Shown here: positions 44,449 through 52,899 of the stretch, in pieces
How positions within the stretch are numbered: position 1 is the stretch's first letter
How the letters are laid out: the number at the start of each line of letters is the position of its first letter
Source of the DNA: Verrucomicrobiales bacterium
GTDB taxonomy: Bacteria > Verrucomicrobiota > Verrucomicrobiia > Limisphaerales > CANJXF01
Length of the DNA: 64,000 nucleotides
Direction: 5' to 3'
Assembly (NCBI GenBank): GCA_947478865.1
Contig: CANJXF010000011.1
Coordinates: forward strand, 1-64,000
Notes under the pieces: generated by a model
The model's input: the letters and a program-made list of their open reading frames with translations, nothing else
Databases searched by the model: none
Told to the model about the DNA's origin: nothing
Position numbers and translations under genes: made by a program

Positions 44449-44787
44449 TTAATAGCGACCACGACCGCCGCCGCCGCCGCCGCCACCGCCGCCGTAATCA
44501 CGACGACCACCACCGCCGCCGCCGCCGGGAGGACGCTCTTCGCGGGGTTTGGCAATGTTCACGGTCAAGGCGCGACCATCGAGGTCGGTGCCATTCAAAG
44601 CGTCGATCGCTTTTTGAGCTTCTTCGGCTGTGCTCATTGTGACGAAAGCAAAACCACGGGGACGGCCGCTCATGCGGTCCATCATCAGGTTGGCTTCAAC
44701 CACGGTGCCGTGTGCGGCAAAGGTGTCTTGCAGTTGGTTCTCGGAGATGTTGAAGGAAAGATTTCCAACAAATAATTTCGTACTCAT
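44449..44787 (-). CDS. glycine-rich RRM RNA-binding protein
   Basis: 112 residues. One RNA recognition motif with RNP2 (LFVGNL) at residues 5-10 and RNP1 (RGFAFVTM) near residue 44, followed by an Arg/Gly-rich tail ([19 protein letters not shown]..., ending GRGRY). This is the bacterial Rbp type, known in cyanobacteria and other phyla and often cold-inducible. It probably acts as an RNA chaperone. It has its own strong terminator and a long gene-free region upstream that could include a regulatory 5' UTR. Confidence 0.95.
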   Translation of the reverse strand: MSTKLFVGNLSFNISENQLQDTFAAHGTVVEANLMMDRMSGRPRGFAFVTMSTAEEAQKAIDALNGTDLDGRALTVNIAKPREERPPGGGGGGGRRDYGGGGGGGGGGRGRY

Positions 44788-45283
44788 GTGATGTTTACTC
44801 TACTAGACTAACCGTTCTTTCTCGAGACTGTTCCCGACTATCGGGTCTAAAAATCATCACTGAACCGAGTTCACTTGAAGATTTACCATGCCTTGAAAGT
44901 GACAAGCTATCTATCTGAGCGGTTAAGATGCCCACTTTTAAAGCCTTGGCAACCGATTTTCTTCGAAGTGCCAGCGCTGCCCGAACCGAATTTCTCTGCC
45001 AACATGACTTCAAAATCGAATTAAAACTTCCGCCCGCCTTGGAAAAACAAGGGAAAATCTGAATTTTCAAAACAATCCGGGCCTTTCTGATTCTGGAAAA
45101 ACTCGCCTCTTCATCTTTTCCCCGTTTTTATCCTAATGAAAACTCAGGCTTGTTAAACCCCTTCCACGAATTGCCTGATTTGACATTCATTCCCGGGATA
45201 AATAATTCATGACAACGGGTCTCGCGCACCTCGATTGACAACCAACCGAACCGCGATAATTTTGAAATAAGGAAAGGGGGTTT
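44788..45283. other. gene-free region between RRM and ferritin-like genes
   Basis: About 495 bases, AT-richer than its surroundings. The short ORFs (such as 44795..45070) have no domain and no ribosome-binding context. It should hold the divergent promoters, and the RRM side may be a long 5' leader. A small hairpin CCCGA-cta-TCGGG lies near 44837. GGAAAGGGGG directly precedes the ferritin-like start and serves as its ribosome binding site. No other structure found. Confidence 0.45.
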
Positions 45284-45748
45284 ATGGCTGAGCACACTGA
45301 ACTCATCGAAATTCTCAACGAAGCAATCTCTTTGGAATACACTGCCGCCGTTCAATACAATCAGCAGAGCACGCTGCTCTCTGGACGCGACCGGATGTTG
45401 TTTGAAGATTTCCTCAAGGACAGCGCCAAGGAAGCGCTGTCGCATGCGCGCATGTGGAGCAGCCGCATCGTTTACCTTGGCGGAATTCCCAGGCCGGAAG
45501 TTGGCGGGATTCGTCAATCCACCGACGCCATTGAAATGCTGCAATTTGATTTGGAGATCGAACAACGCGCCGTCGATACCTACACGCGCGCACACCGCGT
45601 CTGCCATCACGAACCCACCCGTTACATGCTCGAGAACCATATCCTCGACGAAGATAAAGATGTAGAGGAAATCCAAAAGCTTCTCGGACGCGTGCGCCCA
45701 AGAGAGCTGGGGCGGATCGAGGAACGGCTCGCCGCCGCACATCGCTAA
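45284..45748 (+). CDS. ferritin-like / bacterioferritin-related protein
   Basis: 154 residues forming a four-helix bundle: ELIEILNEAISLEYTAAVQYNQQ (first ligand Glu), FLKDSAKEALSHARMW (E-x-x-H), IEMLQFDLEIEQRAVDTYTRAHRV and ENHILDEDKDVEEIQKLL, with Glu/His at the four di-iron positions. Length and order match bacterioferritin relatives, but the haem-binding Met region of true Bfr is not obvious. Likely iron storage or oxidative protection in the cytosol. Preceded by a strong purine-rich ribosome binding site; convergent with nadC 10 bases away. Confidence 0.85.
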   Translation: MAEHTELIEILNEAISLEYTAAVQYNQQSTLLSGRDRMLFEDFLKDSAKEALSHARMWSSRIVYLGGIPRPEVGGIRQSTDAIEMLQFDLEIEQRAVDTYTRAHRVCHHEPTRYMLENHILDEDKDVEEIQKLLGRVRPRELGRIEERLAAAHR

Positions 45749-45758
45749 AGCGGGATTT

Positions 45759-46616
45759 TCAAGTCGTCTCGAAATCGAGCGCGATGTCCATGGCGCGGGC
45801 AGAATGGGTCAATGCGCCGACCGAAATGAAATCCACGCCGGTCTCCGCGATGGCGCGCACGGTTTGCAGATTCACCCCGCCGCTTGCTTCTGTTTTCGCG
45901 CGATCCTTCACCCAAAACACCGCCGTGCGCATTTCTTCCAAACTCATATTATCGAGCAATATCACATCTGCTCCGGCGAACACCGCCTGCTCGACCTGCG
46001 CTGGCGTGTCGGCCTCCACCTCGACTTTTAGCGCCGGAAACATTTCGCGGGCGCGCCGCACCGCTGCTTCGATGGCGTTTGGCAATTCGTTTTGCAACGC
46101 GACGAGGTGATTATCTTTAATCAAAACCATGTCGAACAAACCGATGCGATGATTCTGCCCGCCGCCGCAAGCCACCGCGTATTTCTCCAACAAACGCAAA
46201 CCCGGCGTCGTCTTGCGCGTATCCAGAATCCTTGCGCGCGTCCCTTTGACCGCTTCCACGAACTGCGCCGTCAACGTTGCCACGCCGGAAAGCCGCTGCA
46301 CAAAATTCAGCGCGACCCGTTCCGCCGTGAGCACAGCGCGGGCTGGCCCGACAATATTCAAAAGCGTGTCACCTTTTCCAACCCGCTGTCCGTCCGAGGC
46401 GATTCTGGCAATCTGCACGGCGGAATTGATTTCACGAAATGCCGCCTCGGCGACGGCGAGACCGCAAACCACCAGCGACTCGCGCGCCACCATTTTCGCG
46501 GAGGCCGTCGCGTGCTCGGGAACCGTGGACAACGTGGTCACATCACCGCTACCGACGTCCTCGGCTAACGCGGCTTGGACGACTCGGCGAATCTCGTTTT
46601 CGGGCGGAACTTGCAT
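45759..46616 (-). CDS. nadC: nicotinate-nucleotide pyrophosphorylase (quinolinate phosphoribosyltransferase)
   Basis: 285 residues. Converts quinolinate and PRPP to nicotinate mononucleotide in NAD synthesis. Signature segments are EDVGSGDVTTLSTVP, ERVALNFVQRLSGVATLT, ILDTRKTTPGLRLLEKYAVACGGGQNHRIGLFDMVLIKDNHL, VEADTPAQVEQA and EASGGVNLQTVRAIAETGVDFISVGALTHSA. Complete. nadA and nadB are not in the window. Confidence 0.97.
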   Translation of the reverse strand: MQVPPENEIRRVVQAALAEDVGSGDVTTLSTVPEHATASAKMVARESLVVCGLAVAEAAFREINSAVQIARIASDGQRVGKGDTLLNIVGPARAVLTAERVALNFVQRLSGVATLTAQFVEAVKGTRARILDTRKTTPGLRLLEKYAVACGGGQNHRIGLFDMVLIKDNHLVALQNELPNAIEAAVRRAREMFPALKVEVEADTPAQVEQAVFAGADVILLDNMSLEEMRTAVFWVKDRAKTEASGGVNLQTVRAIAETGVDFISVGALTHSARAMDIALDFETT

Positions 46617-46856
46617 CGTGCAGGAAAGTAAAGCGGCCTTGGGAATTTAAAACAAAAAGTTTCCGAAGCGGCAAGCGCGTGCTTCACTCATCCCGCCGCC
46701 ATGAACGAAGAACAGGAAGATCCAAATTTCGGCCAGTGTCCCAATGTTTGCGAAGTTGTTTAATTATTATCGCGACTCGTCAGGAAAAAATGTGTGGCGT
46801 GACACGAAAAACTTTCCTAGACAAAAACTCCATCCAGCCGCGTCATTCATCCGAGC

Positions 46857-47369
46857 ATGGCAGCGCCACTTAATCTGGAACGTCTTTACGACGAACATTC
46901 GCAAGCGCTCTTTGCTTTCCTGCTGAACTTCACCCGGAGCGAGGCCGATACCCGCGATCTGCTTCAGGAAATTTTCATCAAACTCGCGCGGCAACCCGAC
47001 TTGATCAAAGCCGCCCGCGACGAAAGGGCTTTTCTCGTCCGGCTCGCGCACAACGCCGCGATTGATCTGATGCGGCGGCGCGGCACGCGTAATAAAAATT
47101 ATTCTCAACTCGCCAGCGAATCCGAATCGGTTTTTGCGCACAGCGACAATCCCGATGAAACGGAATTTCGCAAAGCCTTGTCCGAAGCGCTGGCCGATTT
47201 GCCGATGGAGCAACGCAGCGTCGTCCACCTGAAACTGTGGGAAGGATTGACCTTTGAAGCGATTGCCGACGCGTTGGAAATTCCGCCGAACACCGCCGCG
47301 AGCCGGTTTCGCTACGGCTTAGACAAATTGCGCGAGCGGCTGCGTCCACTTTACGAGGAAATAAAATGA
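46857..47369 (+). CDS. ECF-type RNA polymerase sigma factor
   Basis: 170 residues. Region 2 (LYDEHSQALFAFLLNFTRSEADTRDLLQEIFIKLAR, then RAFLVRLAHNAAIDLMRRR) and region 4 (LSEALADLPMEQRSVVHLKLWEGLTFEAIADALEIPPNTAASRFRYGLDKLRE) with no region 3, the ECF layout. Followed by two membrane-protein genes on the same strand; the first is a likely partner, giving a sigma/anti-sigma type unit. A REP-like element sits between this gene and the next. The 240 bases upstream contain no gene that I can support. Confidence 0.92.
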   Translation: MAAPLNLERLYDEHSQALFAFLLNFTRSEADTRDLLQEIFIKLARQPDLIKAARDERAFLVRLAHNAAIDLMRRRGTRNKNYSQLASESESVFAHSDNPDETEFRKALSEALADLPMEQRSVVHLKLWEGLTFEAIADALEIPPNTAASRFRYGLDKLRERLRPLYEEIK

Positions 47370-47420
47370 ATTTTATAAACCGCGAATGGACACGAATCGA
47401 CGCGAGCCAACACCGGCATT

Positions 47421-47523
47421 GGAGCGCGGTTGTGTCGTCCGCGACCGGCCGCAGCACATCACTAAGTCTCTGCGCCTCGGTTAATTCCTGCGCCCTGAAC
47501 GCTGCGACCCAGTCGCGCTCCGT
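47421..47523. repeat. REP/REPIN-like element, second copy (degenerate)
   Basis: GGAGCGCGGTTGTGTCGTCC...GACCGGCCGCAGC matches the left arm of the element at 33027. A shorter inverted arm (GCTGCGACCCAGTCGCGCTCC) lies ~47 bases on. It fills most of the gap between the sigma factor and its downstream gene. Confidence 0.65.
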
Positions 47524-47555
47524 CAGTGATAATGTTCCGTCCTAGCACTACAATT

Positions 47556-47975
47556 ATGAACTCTGACGATTTTGAAAAGCGACTTGAACGGCAAGCCATT
47601 CGACCCATTCCCGGCGAATGGCGGCGAGAGATTTTGCAAAATGCAAACGGCGCCTCCGCTTCACCAACCAATATTCAAAATTCAAAGTTTAAAACCTTTG
47701 TCAGCGAATTGTTGTGGCCGTGCCCGGAGGCGTGGGCGGGATTGGCCGCAGTTTGGCTGGCGATTTTGACCGTTAATTTTTTTACGGCCGACAGATCACC
47801 CGTGATTGCGCAAAAAGCGTCGCCGAATTCTCCGGAAACACTCATGGCCCTCCGACAGCAGGAATGGATTTTCGCCGAACTCAACGAGCCACCTGAAGCG
47901 CCGGTCGCAGAACGTCCGAAACCGCAGCAGCCGCGGCCGCACAGCGAACGGCGTGAGGAGTTTTTAGCCGCCTGA
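47556..47975 (+). CDS. single-pass membrane protein downstream of ECF sigma (candidate anti-sigma partner)
   Basis: 139 residues from MNSDDFEKRLERQ; the track starts earlier at a GTG inside a repeat. A short N-terminal cytoplasmic part contains RPIPGEWRREIL, then a membrane helix near residues 63-82 (AWAGLAAVWLAILTVNFFT), then a Pro-rich periplasmic tail. There is no zinc-binding HxxxCxxC anti-sigma motif, so the anti-sigma role is inferred only from position and topology. It is followed by the next gene after 4 bases. Confidence 0.6.
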   Translation: MNSDDFEKRLERQAIRPIPGEWRREILQNANGASASPTNIQNSKFKTFVSELLWPCPEAWAGLAAVWLAILTVNFFTADRSPVIAQKASPNSPETLMALRQQEWIFAELNEPPEAPVAERPKPQQPRPHSERREEFLAA

Positions 47976-47979
47976 TTTT

Positions 47980-49770
47980 ATGAATGAAAAATCAAAAAGC
48001 ATCTGGCAGAAATCGTGGAAAGGGCCGGGCGCGCTTCTCGCTGGATTCCTGATCATCGGCTTCGCAAGTTTCGTGGCGATATTTGCGCTGGAATTGGTAT
48101 CCGCAAAAAACAATTCGGCCAAAGAGTTGCTGCTGTTCGCGTTCCTCATCGCGCTCAGTATCGCGACCGCGCTGACGCTTTTGTTCGCTTTTCTCCGCTG
48201 GCTGTGTTGCTGGCGTAATTTTCGCCGAACCCTGTTCGCCCTCGCCTGTCTCGCCACACTGTTTGCACTTTTTTACGCGGAGGAAAATTGGCGCGGCAAA
48301 CACGCCTGGGAGAAATACAAACGCGATCAGGAAGCCAAGGGCGAGAACTTTGATCTCAAGAGCATTGCCCCACCGCCCGTGCCGGACGATCAAAACTTCG
48401 CGATGAGCCCGCTTTGGGTCGAGGAGGTAAGTGCGCAGATGGGGTTGGAAAGGGCCAAGGTCTGGTATGGAGAGAAAGTGGCCGCGCTGGGCCATACAAA
48501 TTTTATTCGCCCTCTGGCCATGCCGGCAGAACTTAACGTAAAAGGAGTGGACTTCACCAATGGAACTAACTCGTGGCAAAAGGGAGAAAAATTCGATTTA
48601 AAACTGTGGCAGGACTATTATCGGAGGCTCGCTGCGGTCACCAATTTCTTCCCCGTCGCGCCTCAGCCGCAAACACCCGCCGCCGATGTCTTGCTGGCCT
48701 TGAGCAAATACGATTCGAACATCGAGAAATTGCGCACCGCAAGCAAACTTCCCTACTCGCGCTTTCCTTTGGGCTACGACGACGACAATCCCTCCGGGAT
48801 ATTGCTCCCGCACCTGGCTTCGTTCAAAGGGTGCGTAACGACGTTGCAATTGCGCGCCAATGCCGAACTCGAAGCAGGCCAGGCCGAAAAAGCGTTGGAG
48901 GATATAAGGCTGATGTTGCGTTTGACCGAGGCGATTCGTAACGAGCCGATCACCATTTCACATTTGGTCCGGGTGTCCATGTTGCAAATTGAGTTGCAGG
49001 CAATTTGGGAAGGGCTGGCCGGACACAGCTGGAATGACGCGCAACTCGCCGCGCTCGACGCAGAGCTTGCCAAACTCGATTTCCTGGCTGACTACAGTTT
49101 TTTCATGCGCGGCGAGCGTGCGTTTGGAGTGGGAATAATTGATTATTTGCGACGCAACCGAAACGCCCTTCAAAACATCGGAGCACCCGAGCGTGAAGAT
49201 GGGCGCCCGGAAAACAAATTAGAACAGACAATGAAAAATCTACCCGGTCAACTCATTCCCGGCGGCTGGTTCGAGCAAAACAAAATCGCCATAGGTCAAA
49301 TGCACATTGATTACCTTTTACCGATCGTGAATCTAGAAACGCGCACCGTTTCGCCATCGGCTCAGAAACGTGCATCCGATGCCTGTGCCGGGATAAAATT
49401 GACTCCTTATAACTGGTTCACCCGCCTGCTCTTGTCATCATTGAGCAAGATTTCGCAAAAGCTTGCTCGCGCACAGACGTCCACCGACCTGGCGCGAATC
49501 GCCTGCGCACTGGAACGCTACCGTCTTGCGAATGGAAAATTTCCCGAAACACTCGCAGCGCTTGCCCCACAATTTATGCAGAAGATTCCGCACGACGTTA
49601 TCAATGGCAGACCGCTGAATTACCACCTCACCAATGACAAACAATTCATTCTGTATTCCGTCGGATGGAATGAAACGGACGACGGCGGATCGGTCGTCCT
49701 TGGAACAGGGAAAACCCCCAGCGTGGACATAAACCAGGGCGATTGGGTTTGGAAATATCCCAAGGAATAA
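47980..49770 (+). CDS. membrane protein with C-terminal pseudopilin-G-like segment, ECF cluster
   Basis: 596 residues. Three helices lie in the first ~100 residues (ALLAGFLIIGFASFVAIFAL, ELLLFAFLIALSIATALTLLFAF, TLFALACLATLFALFY), followed by a large soluble, presumably periplasmic, region rich in helices. Near the C-terminus LARIACALERYRLANGKFPETLAAL, then IPHDVINGRPLNYHLT and ILYSVGWNETDDGG resemble the soluble domain of type II secretion pseudopilins but without the pilin N-terminal helix. Occurs third in a sigma-factor cluster with a 4-base gap, so probably co-expressed. Function unknown. Confidence 0.65.
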   Translation: MNEKSKSIWQKSWKGPGALLAGFLIIGFASFVAIFALELVSAKNNSAKELLLFAFLIALSIATALTLLFAFLRWLCCWRNFRRTLFALACLATLFALFYAEENWRGKHAWEKYKRDQEAKGENFDLKSIAPPPVPDDQNFAMSPLWVEEVSAQMGLERAKVWYGEKVAALGHTNFIRPLAMPAELNVKGVDFTNGTNSWQKGEKFDLKLWQDYYRRLAAVTNFFPVAPQPQTPAADVLLALSKYDSNIEKLRTASKLPYSRFPLGYDDDNPSGILLPHLASFKGCVTTLQLRANAELEAGQAEKALEDIRLMLRLTEAIRNEPITISHLVRVSMLQIELQAIWEGLAGHSWNDAQLAALDAELAKLDFLADYSFFMRGERAFGVGIIDYLRRNRNALQNIGAPEREDGRPENKLEQTMKNLPGQLIPGGWFEQNKIAIGQMHIDYLLPIVNLETRTVSPSAQKRASDACAGIKLTPYNWFTRLLLSSLSKISQKLARAQTSTDLARIACALERYRLANGKFPETLAALAPQFMQKIPHDVINGRPLNYHLTNDKQFILYSVGWNETDDGGSVVLGTGKTPSVDINQGDWVWKYPKE

Positions 49771-49826
49771 ATCGCTTTCCACAGAACCCGATTGAGCGAC
49801 AGCGTGATTCCCCCTAAGCTCGGCGC

Positions 49827-50390
49827 GTGAGTGAAAATCAAAACGCGTTTCAGGAAGTCCGGTTGCTGCTGAATGCAAAAGAGTTGGCTTCGCTTGGTCC
49901 AGAACCGCGGCAGGGTCGCGAGCCGTTGGAAATCCTGGATGAGAAAATCGCGCACGCATTTTCCAAGATCAACCTTTCGCCATCGTCGCAACAACTAATT
50001 CGCTCGCTCGTTTTGCTTTGGCACGATCACCTCGACGAATCGCACTCCATTTCGCAAAATCTGCACAGCGCGGACGGAAGTTTTCTGCATGGGATTATGC
50101 ATCGACGCGAACCGGATTATGGCAATGCGAAGTATTGGTTCCACCGCGTTGGCGAGCATCCCTGCTATCCAGCCCTCGCGATCAAAGCAGCCGCTCTGAT
50201 CGACCGCGCCGAGAACGGCGCCCTGAAATCACAACTCCTTCCCGGAGGAGATTGGGACGCATTCGGCTTTGTCGATGCGTGTGAAAAGGCGCTGCGGCGC
50301 AAAGACGCCAAAGCCATCGCGACCTTGCAAGCCGCGCAGGAAATTGAATTCAAAATGCTGCTCGATCATTTCCTCGGTTCGCTTGGCTGA
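49827..50390 (+). CDS. conserved hypothetical protein (cytosolic, 187 aa)
   Basis: GTG start. Mostly helical, no signal or membrane segment. The central part has a conserved look: LLWHDHLDESHSISQ, SFLHGIMHRREPDYGNAKYW and RVGEHPCYPAL, dense in His, Asp and Glu and suggestive of a metal or ligand site. I do not recognise the family. The last ~60 residues are helical with DWDAFGFVDACEKALRR. Followed after 9 bases by the AEC transporter gene, so the two may be co-transcribed. Confidence 0.65.
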   Translation: MSENQNAFQEVRLLLNAKELASLGPEPRQGREPLEILDEKIAHAFSKINLSPSSQQLIRSLVLLWHDHLDESHSISQNLHSADGSFLHGIMHRREPDYGNAKYWFHRVGEHPCYPALAIKAAALIDRAENGALKSQLLPGGDWDAFGFVDACEKALRRKDAKAIATLQAAQEIEFKMLLDHFLGSLG

Positions 50391-50399
50391 ACAAATCTC

Positions 50400-51341
50400 A
50401 TGAACGAATTTCAAACTGTGCTGCTCGCCGTCCTGCCGGTTTTCGCCATCACCTTCGCCGGTGTGCTGATGCGAAAATTGAACTGGCTGACCGAGGAATC
50501 CGACCAGAGCCTTTTACGTGTCACGGTCAACGTTCTGGCTCCGTGCCTGATTTTCAGTTCGATTCTGCAAAACCACGCGCTGCGCAATGTAGGCAATGTC
50601 GTCCTTCCGCCCATCATTGGTTTTGGAACCGTCTCGCTCGGCATGATCGTGGCCTCGGGGCTGACTCGGATCTCTGGCCTGCGAGAGCGTAAATCGCTTG
50701 CCACATTCATCCTCTGCGTCGGTCTCTACAACTACGGCTACATCTCCGTCCCGCTGGCCAATTCGTTGTTTGACCGCGAAACGATCGGCGTTCTGTTCGT
50801 GCACAATCTCGGCGTTGAAATCGCGCTTTGGACCGTTTGCCTGATGGTGCTGAATGAAGGCCGGGGCGGCTGGAAGAAAATTTTCAATCCGCCCGTGCTC
50901 GCAGTTCTGCTCAGCCTGCCGCTGAATTTTCTGCACGGCGACCAATGGATTCCGAAGTTCGTTCTCGTCACCGCAAAAATGTTGGGCGAATGCGCCATCC
51001 CGATGGGGATCATCCTGATCGGCGCCACCATGGGCGATCATTTGCACGAATTTCATTCGGCTTCGGGCTGGCGGGTGATCTTCAGCTTATGCGCGCTGCG
51101 GGTTGGGCTCATGCCGCTGCTGTTTCTTTTACTGGCGAAGTTCCTCCCCTGCTCGCTCGAATTGAAACGCGTCATCGTGCTCCAATCCGCCATGCCGACG
51201 GCGACCTTCAGCATCGTTATGGCGCGCCATTACGGCGGAGATACACCCACCGCGTTGCGGGCCGTGATCGCCACGTCGGTTCTCGGGCTCATTACGATTC
51301 CACTTTGGATACGTTTTGGCCTGAAATTTGTCGGGCTGTAA
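50400..51341 (+). CDS. AEC-family transporter (auxin efflux carrier-like)
   Basis: 313 residues, ten predicted helices in two halves. ILPVFAITFAGVLMRKLNWLTEES at the N-terminus, NVLAPCLIFSSIL, FILCVGLYNYGYISVPLANSLF, LPLNFLHGDQWIPK and the C-terminal VLQSAMPTATFSIVMARHYGGD are typical of AEC permeases, which export or exchange carboxylates, amino acids or malate-like substrates. The specific substrate is unknown. Confidence 0.9.
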   Translation: MNEFQTVLLAVLPVFAITFAGVLMRKLNWLTEESDQSLLRVTVNVLAPCLIFSSILQNHALRNVGNVVLPPIIGFGTVSLGMIVASGLTRISGLRERKSLATFILCVGLYNYGYISVPLANSLFDRETIGVLFVHNLGVEIALWTVCLMVLNEGRGGWKKIFNPPVLAVLLSLPLNFLHGDQWIPKFVLVTAKMLGECAIPMGIILIGATMGDHLHEFHSASGWRVIFSLCALRVGLMPLLFLLLAKFLPCSLELKRVIVLQSAMPTATFSIVMARHYGGDTPTALRAVIATSVLGLITIPLWIRFGLKFVGL

Positions 51342-51375
51342 TTCGGGCCGGAAGCGACGATGGAAATCCGCGCCG

Positions 51376-52899
51376 CTATTTTTTAACCGCGGTCTCCAGC
51401 ACTTTCACCAATGCCTCGATCGTGTGCGGTTTGGCCTCGAGGTGCGCCTTCAAACCCAGCGCCACGATCGCTTTCGATGTTTCGGGGCCAATGGAAACCA
51501 GCTTCATCCCGGGAAATTTTTTCAAAAGGGCCGGCAGGTTGAATCGCGCGTGAAAATTCTCCACCGTGGAGGCGCTCGTAAACGTGATCCAATCCGCGCC
51601 TGATTCATTCAAGCTGGCCGCGGCGCCACTGATGTCTTCGCTTTCGGGAATGGTCTTGTAGCAGGCGACGTCATCCACAATTGCGCCCAGCTCTTCCAAT
51701 TTCTGCGGCAGCTCGCGGTTGGCCACCTCCGCGCGCAGCAGCAGCATCTTGAGATTCTCAACGCTTTCGTATTTCTTGAATGCGTCGGCGATTTTCTTGG
51801 TGACGTATTCTTCCGGCATCAAATCGACTTTGAGATGGAGTTCCTTCAACTTCGCCGCCGTCGCAGGACCGATCGCCGCAATGCGCACGCCGCCAATGTC
51901 GCGCAGATCTTCGAATGCCTTGAAGAACATCTCGAAAAAGGTCGTGACTCCGTTCGGGCTGGTGAAGATGAGCCAATCATAGGAATTTAGGTCGAGCAAC
52001 ACTTCCGCGAATTGCAGTTGCTCGGTCGGCGGAACAATCTTGATCGTTGGGATTTCCAGAACCTCGGCGCCGCGATCCAGCAACTGCTTGGAAAGTTGGC
52101 TCGCCTGGTCACGGGTGCGCGTCACCACGATTCGCCTGCCGAACAGAGGACGTTTTTCAAACCAGTTTAATTTCTTCCGCAGCTTCACGACGTCGCCGAC
52201 GACGGTGACCGCCGGCGCCGAGAACTTTGCTTTCTCCGCCTCATCCGAAATCGTTGCCAGCGTTCCTTCGATGGATTGCTGCTGGCCCGTGGTGGCCCAA
52301 CGCACCATCGCAACGGGAGTCCCCGCGGCAAGTCCGTGGGAAATCAATGCGGCGGTGATATCGCGAATGCGTTGAACGCCCATCAGAATAACCTTCGTGC
52401 CGGGAATCTTCGCGACTTTTGACCAGTCCACGTTGGTTCCGTCTTTCGCGGGATTTTCATGGCCGGTGATGACGGTGTAGGAGGAGGAATGTTCACGATG
52501 CGTCATCGGAATCCCGGCGTAATTTAGCGCCGCGATGCTCGAGGAAATCCCGGGCACGACCTCAAATGAAATCTCCGCATCGAACAATTCCTCAGCCTCT
52601 TCGCCGCCACGGCCGAACACGTAAGGATCGCCACCCTTCAGCCGCACCACGCATTTGCCTTCCCGCGCTTTGGTCACGAGCAGGCCGCTAAGTTCTTCCT
52701 GCGACATCGCGTGATCTTTGCAGCGTTTTCCCGCGTAAATAATTTCCGCCTTCGGCGCAAGCCGCAGCAGATCGGTATTCACGAGCGCATCGTAGATCAC
52801 CACGTCGGCGCGACCCAACAACTCCGCGCCACGCAACGTGAGCAATCCCGCGTCGCCCGGGCCGGCACCGATCAAATAAACAATTCCTTTGGACTTCAT
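51376..52899 (-). CDS. cobA/hemD: fused uroporphyrinogen-III C-methyltransferase and uroporphyrinogen-III synthase
   Basis: 507 residues. Residues 1-245 are SUMT (YLIGAGPGDAGLLTLRGAELL, VRLKGGDPYVFGRGGEEAEEL, VVPGISSSIAALNYAGIPMTHRE, HENPAKDG), making precorrin-2/sirohydrochlorin precursors. Residues ~253-505 are HemD (RIVVTRTRDQASQLSKQLLDRGAEVLEIPTI, WLIFTSPNGVTTFFE, RIAAIGPATAAKL, WITFTSASTVENF), closing hydroxymethylbilane to uroporphyrinogen III. The fusion puts synthesis and methylation of uroporphyrinogen III in one polypeptide at the siroheme branch point. Last gene of the hem operon; its start overlaps the hemC stop by one base. Confidence 0.95.
   Translation of the reverse strand: MKSKGIVYLIGAGPGDAGLLTLRGAELLGRADVVIYDALVNTDLLRLAPKAEIIYAGKRCKDHAMSQEELSGLLVTKAREGKCVVRLKGGDPYVFGRGGEEAEELFDAEISFEVVPGISSSIAALNYAGIPMTHREHSSSYTVITGHENPAKDGTNVDWSKVAKIPGTKVILMGVQRIRDITAALISHGLAAGTPVAMVRWATTGQQQSIEGTLATISDEAEKAKFSAPAVTVVGDVVKLRKKLNWFEKRPLFGRRIVVTRTRDQASQLSKQLLDRGAEVLEIPTIKIVPPTEQLQFAEVLLDLNSYDWLIFTSPNGVTTFFEMFFKAFEDLRDIGGVRIAAIGPATAAKLKELHLKVDLMPEEYVTKKIADAFKKYESVENLKMLLLRAEVANRELPQKLEELGAIVDDVACYKTIPESEDISGAAASLNESGADWITFTSASTVENFHARFNLPALLKKFPGMKLVSIGPETSKAIVALGLKAHLEAKPHTIEALVKVLETAVKK

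Noticed and set aside
44917-44928. GAGCGGTTAAGA, similar to a tRNA-Ser/Leu D-arm
   Set aside because: No acceptor stem, anticodon arm or GTTCGA T-loop at the right distance.
44795-45070. 91-aa minus-strand ORF upstream of the RRM gene
   Set aside because: No domain, no ribosome-binding context and mixed composition; more likely 5' leader or promoter DNA.
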